64,000 nt of DNA, taken from positions 227,986 through 291,985 of the forward strand of contig NZ_BMLV01000001.1 of the NCBI RefSeq assembly GCF_014645495.1, read 5' to 3'. How positions within the stretch are numbered: the stretch's first letter is position 1; each line of letters opens with the position of its first letter. A program made the position numbers and the translations under genes. The notes beneath the pieces are model-generated. The model was not told the origin of the DNA. It saw only the letters and a program-made list of their open reading frames with translations, and did no database searches. Of this stretch, positions 61,354 through 64,000 are shown one piece after another. This DNA comes from Cloacibacterium rupense (GTDB lineage Bacteria > Bacteroidota > Bacteroidia > Flavobacteriales > Weeksellaceae).

Positions 61354-62232
61354 ATGAAAAAAATTCTGGCTTTTTTCTTTTTTTTAAATTTTATTTTTTC
61401 TTTTTCCCAAAAAATAGAAAAATTACCCCTTAGAAAATTTAAAATTGCCATACTTTCAGATTCTTTGAAAGAAACTTCAGGCTTAACATTTCTTAGAGAC
61501 CAATTATATACTTTCAATGACAGTGGCAACACCAATGAAATTTTTGAGATTGATAAAAATAATGGTAAAATTTTAAAAAAATTTAAAACCAATTTTCCTA
61601 ATAAAGATTGGGAGGCCATTACCAATGATGGAGAAAGTCTTTACATCGGTGATTTTGGGAATAATGCAGGAAGTAGAAAAGATTTAGCTATATACAAAAC
61701 CAGTCCCTTTTGTGATAATATTTCTTCTGTTGATACTGATTTAAAATTTCAGTTCAATTATTCTGAGCAAAAAGACTTTATTGTCAATTATCTCAATCAC
61801 GATTTTGATGCAGAAGCCATGATTTTTTTAGATGGTAACATTCATTTATTTACCAAAGAATGGGCTTCTAAAAATATTTCTCATTATATTATTAGTGTTC
61901 AAAGTACAGAAAATCAAACAATTAGTAAATTAGAGTCTTACGAAACTGGTTTTGTGGTTACAGATGCTTCTTATTTTGAGGGTAAACTTTATGTGGTAGG
62001 TTATACCAAAAAAGCCAAAGTTTATTTAATGGTTTTTGAAGAAAATCAAGATGGATTATTTTTCTCTGAACCATTGAAAAAGTATAAATTAGGTTCTGCA
62101 CTTACAATTGGGCAAGTAGAAGGAATTGCTGTAAATAAAGACGGAATTTATATTTCAAATGAGCGTTTTGTAAAATTGATATTCAATGCAAAACAAAGCT
62201 TGTATTTTATTCCTTTTCATCAATTGAAATAA
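61354..62232 (+). CDS. exported protein of unknown function, propeller-like
   Basis: A 292-residue protein with a signal peptide (KKILAFFFFLNFIFSFSQ). Repeating strand-loop patterns such as LTFLRDQLYTFNDSGNTNEI, WEAITNDGESLYIGDFGNNA and VEGIAVNKDGIYISNERF suggest a beta-propeller of the SdiA-regulated/NHL type. No catalytic motif recognised. It follows rlmN by 15 nt and may be co-transcribed. ATG 61354 starts the signal; an ATG at 61345 is also possible. Confidence 0.75.
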   Translation: MKKILAFFFFLNFIFSFSQKIEKLPLRKFKIAILSDSLKETSGLTFLRDQLYTFNDSGNTNEIFEIDKNNGKILKKFKTNFPNKDWEAITNDGESLYIGDFGNNAGSRKDLAIYKTSPFCDNISSVDTDLKFQFNYSEQKDFIVNYLNHDFDAEAMIFLDGNIHLFTKEWASKNISHYIISVQSTENQTISKLESYETGFVVTDASYFEGKLYVVGYTKKAKVYLMVFEENQDGLFFSEPLKKYKLGSALTIGQVEGIAVNKDGIYISNERFVKLIFNAKQSLYFIPFHQLK

Positions 62233-62299
62233 TTTTTTCTATTGATAACCTATGATAATAAAAAAATAGTTTTAATTAATTATATTTGTAAGATTTTAT

Positions 62300-62327
62300 T
62301 TCTTTCATCAATTATCATTTATATCAC
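62300..62327. repeat. heptad repeat, 4 units (ATCAATT-like)
   Basis: TTCTTTC, ATCAATT, ATCATTT and ATATCAC in 7-nt phase, ending 2 nt before the GTG start of the polyprenyl synthase gene. The middle units match the array before menA. Confidence 0.55.
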
Positions 62328-62329
62328 GC

Positions 62330-63307
62330 GTGTCAAACATAGTAGAAGAAATCAAGAAACCCATTAATGAGGAAATAAAACTTTTCGAACAAAAGTTTTA
62401 TGAATCTATGCAGAGTAAAGTACCTCTGCTAGATAAAGTAACTCGTTTTATTGTAACAACCAAAGGGAAGCAAATGCGCCCAATGTTTGTATTCTTGACG
62501 GCTAAATTGGTAGGTGAGGTCAATGAAAAAACCTTTAGAGGTGCTTCTATGATTGAGTTGATACATACTGCAACTTTGGTTCATGATGATGTGGTGGATG
62601 AAAGTTTCAAAAGGCGTAATTTTTTCTCTATCAATGCTTTATGGAAAAATAAAATTGCGGTTCTCGTAGGAGATTATCTACTTTCTAAATCTGTTTTGCT
62701 TTCTACCGATAATAAAGATTATGATTTACTTTCAGTAATTGCTAGAACCATTAGAGAAATGTCTGAAGGAGAACTTCTTCAACTAGAAAAAGCCAGAAAA
62801 CTAGATATTACTGAAGAAGTTTATTATGAAATTATCCGCCAAAAAACCGCTACTTTAATTGCAGCGTGTTGCGAGATTGGGGTGCTTTCTAATGGAGCTG
62901 ACGAAAATATGGCTAAAAAAATGCAAGATTTTGGTACTTATACTGGGATTGCTTTTCAAATAAAAGACGATTTGTTTGATTATCTTTCTCAAAATATCAT
63001 CGGTAAACCTGTAGGAATTGATATTAAAGAACAAAAAATGACCTTGCCTTTAATTTATACATTAAGAACTGCAAAGGAAATTGATAGGAAACACTTTTTC
63101 AACACCATAAAACGTTATAACAACGACCAAAAACGCGTAAAAGAGCTTATAGAATTTGTAAAAAAATCTGGTGGTTTAGATTATGCCATTGGGGTTATGA
63201 AAGATTTCCAACAAAAAGCAAAAGATATTCTAGCAGAATTTCCTGAATCAGAAGCTAAACATTCTCTAAACTTGATGCTTGATTATGTGATTGAAAGGAA
63301 GTTTTAG
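62330..63307 (+). CDS. polyprenyl diphosphate synthase (octaprenyl-type)
   Basis: A 325-residue trans-prenyltransferase making the long isoprenoid tail, probably for menaquinone. First Asp-rich motif LIHTATLVHDDVVDESFKRR, second FQIKDDLFDYLSQNIIGKPV, with GKQMRPMFVF (substrate Arg) and LVGDYLLSKSV. Start GTG 62330; a TATATTTG box lies at 62281-62288. The chain length cannot be read with certainty. Its 3' end overlaps the convergent AraC-type gene by 53 nt. Confidence 0.93.
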   Translation: MSNIVEEIKKPINEEIKLFEQKFYESMQSKVPLLDKVTRFIVTTKGKQMRPMFVFLTAKLVGEVNEKTFRGASMIELIHTATLVHDDVVDESFKRRNFFSINALWKNKIAVLVGDYLLSKSVLLSTDNKDYDLLSVIARTIREMSEGELLQLEKARKLDITEEVYYEIIRQKTATLIAACCEIGVLSNGADENMAKKMQDFGTYTGIAFQIKDDLFDYLSQNIIGKPVGIDIKEQKMTLPLIYTLRTAKEIDRKHFFNTIKRYNNDQKRVKELIEFVKKSGGLDYAIGVMKDFQQKAKDILAEFPESEAKHSLNLMLDYVIERKF

Positions 63308-64000
63308 TTTCTTCTTTCATCATTTTAATAAAAATAGAGGGCTTCATTTTAAATTTTCTTTGGAAATTATCAGAAAAACTTTCAGCATTACCGAACCCTG
63401 CTTCTGAGGCCAATTCTTTTATTTCTATGGACAAATATTTTTTGTTGGTTTTCATTTTTTCTATAATGTAATCTAGTCTTAAATCATTGATATATTGTGT
63501 AAAGTTTTTCTGTTTGTACACATTAATGATTCTAGATAGATAACCAGAATTGGTATTAAACTCTTCACACAGGGATTTCAGAGTTATTTTTGGGTTGAGA
63601 AATTGATTCTCATTTTCGAAAGTATCTAATTTATTTAGAACAGAATCTATGGTTGCTGGGCTTAATCCAGGTATTTTGCTAATGAGTAATGTTTTATGAT
63701 TTTCTAAACGGTCAACAGTTTTTTTAGAGCTGTCAGAATTTTGCTCATAGATTGAAAATTTATTTTTTTCTGCTAAAATTTCTCTAAATCTCTGTTTGTA
63801 AGCCTTTTTTACTTTAGAATATCTGTAAAAAATAAAAGAACCAACAGAAAAACTTAGAATAATGATAAAAATAATGAGCAATTGGTGAAATTTCAATGAA
63901 TTTTCAATTTCGTTTTTTTCTTGGATGAGTAATTCTGAGGTATATTCTTTATTGATTTTATTAAAAAGATATTTGTAATTTTTCTCGTAAGAATGGTCTA
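63255..64000 (-). CDS. AraC-type helix-turn-helix regulator with membrane segment, 5'-truncated
   Basis: The gene is open to the window edge; about 248 residues are visible. Order: a charged helical stretch, probably the end of TPR repeats (YKYLFNKINKEYTSE...), one membrane segment (FHQLLIIFIIILSFSVGSFI), a helical linker and a C-terminal AraC domain (LKSLCEEFNTNSGYLSRIIN, then LASEAGFGNAESFSDNFQRK). This TPR-TM-AraC layout is common in Flavobacteriia. The signal is unknown. A TTG at 63896 could be taken as a start, but the frame plainly continues upstream. Confidence 0.85.
   Translation of the reverse strand, partial: DHSYEKNYKYLFNKINKEYTSELLIQEKNEIENSLKFHQLLIIFIIILSFSVGSFIFYRYSKVKKAYKQRFREILAEKNKFSIYEQNSDSSKKTVDRLENHKTLLISKIPGLSPATIDSVLNKLDTFENENQFLNPKITLKSLCEEFNTNSGYLSRIINVYKQKNFTQYINDLRLDYIIEKMKTNKKYLSIEIKELASEAGFGNAESFSDNFQRKFKMKPSIFIKMMKEETKTSFQSHNQASSLENV

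Overview
The window reads as chromosome of a low-GC Bacteroidota of the Flavobacteriia, most likely the Chryseobacterium/Cloacibacterium side of the Weeksellaceae (inference, no database search). Reasons: promoters of the TTG...TAnnTTTG type, A-rich rather than Shine-Dalgarno start regions, a type IX secretion (T9SS) C-terminal sorting domain, a NAD(P) transhydrogenase with split alpha subunit, atpD-atpC standing apart from the other ATP synthase genes, and a sulfonolipid-type gene pair. No prophage, insertion sequence, CRISPR array or tRNA is visible. It is mainly housekeeping sequence.

Layout. 1-6.2 kb: MerR regulator, SMP-30-like lipoprotein, DEAD-box helicase, rpsA with a structured leader, a gene split by an in-frame stop, rplS. 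6.2-9.5 kb: XRE repressor under a cluster of TTAC-N4-GTAA operators, TerC-family membrane protein, M14 carboxypeptidase. 9.8-16 kb: B12-dependent ribonucleotide reductase, amino-acid permease, a frameshifted membrane protein gene, CDF metal exporter. 16.2-20.5 kb: pntA1-pntA2-pntB and an outer-membrane porin. 20.7-26 kb: menB-menA, metallo-beta-lactamase-fold hydrolase, SRP RNA, DUF4199 protein, GT2 glycosyltransferase, GIN-domain lipoprotein. 26-32 kb: phosphohexomutase, aminotransferase, kdsB, two secreted proteins, glutathione peroxidase. 32-41.6 kb: NAD(P)-binding protein, two leucine-rich-repeat proteins, MmcQ/YjbR protein, TetR regulator, ribF, atpD-atpC, B12-binding radical SAM enzyme. 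41.6-46.8 kb: SGNH hydrolase with LysM-like segment, MBOAT acyltransferase plus second SGNH protein, and a glucosaminidase, together a candidate cell-wall O-acetylation locus. 47-49.4 kb: a cysteate-synthase-like and an alpha-oxoamine-synthase gene, a candidate capnine (sulfonolipid) operon. 49.7-64 kb: two GT-C type membrane proteins, DUF1697, S9 peptidase, deoxyinosine glycosylase, queA, NlpE-META lipoprotein, rlmN, a secreted propeller-like protein, polyprenyl synthase and a truncated AraC-type regulator.

How the genes connect: menB, menA and the polyprenyl synthase serve menaquinone synthesis; pnt and atpDC serve membrane energetics; kdsB, the glycosyltransferases, the O-acetylation set and the sulfonolipid pair build the envelope.

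The least ordinary feature is not a gene. At least ten places carry degenerate tandem repeats that always keep a 7-nt period although the unit sequence differs from place to place (AAGnnGG, AGTTATG, ATTGATA, AATTCAA, CTCGGAA, GCTTATA and others). They sit at gene junctions, several run up to a start codon, one is translated as the N-terminus of KdsB, and one supplies the -33 box of the SRP RNA gene. A second dispersed family consists of long inverted repeats ending in GCCACAAA- or GCCACGAA-type arms.
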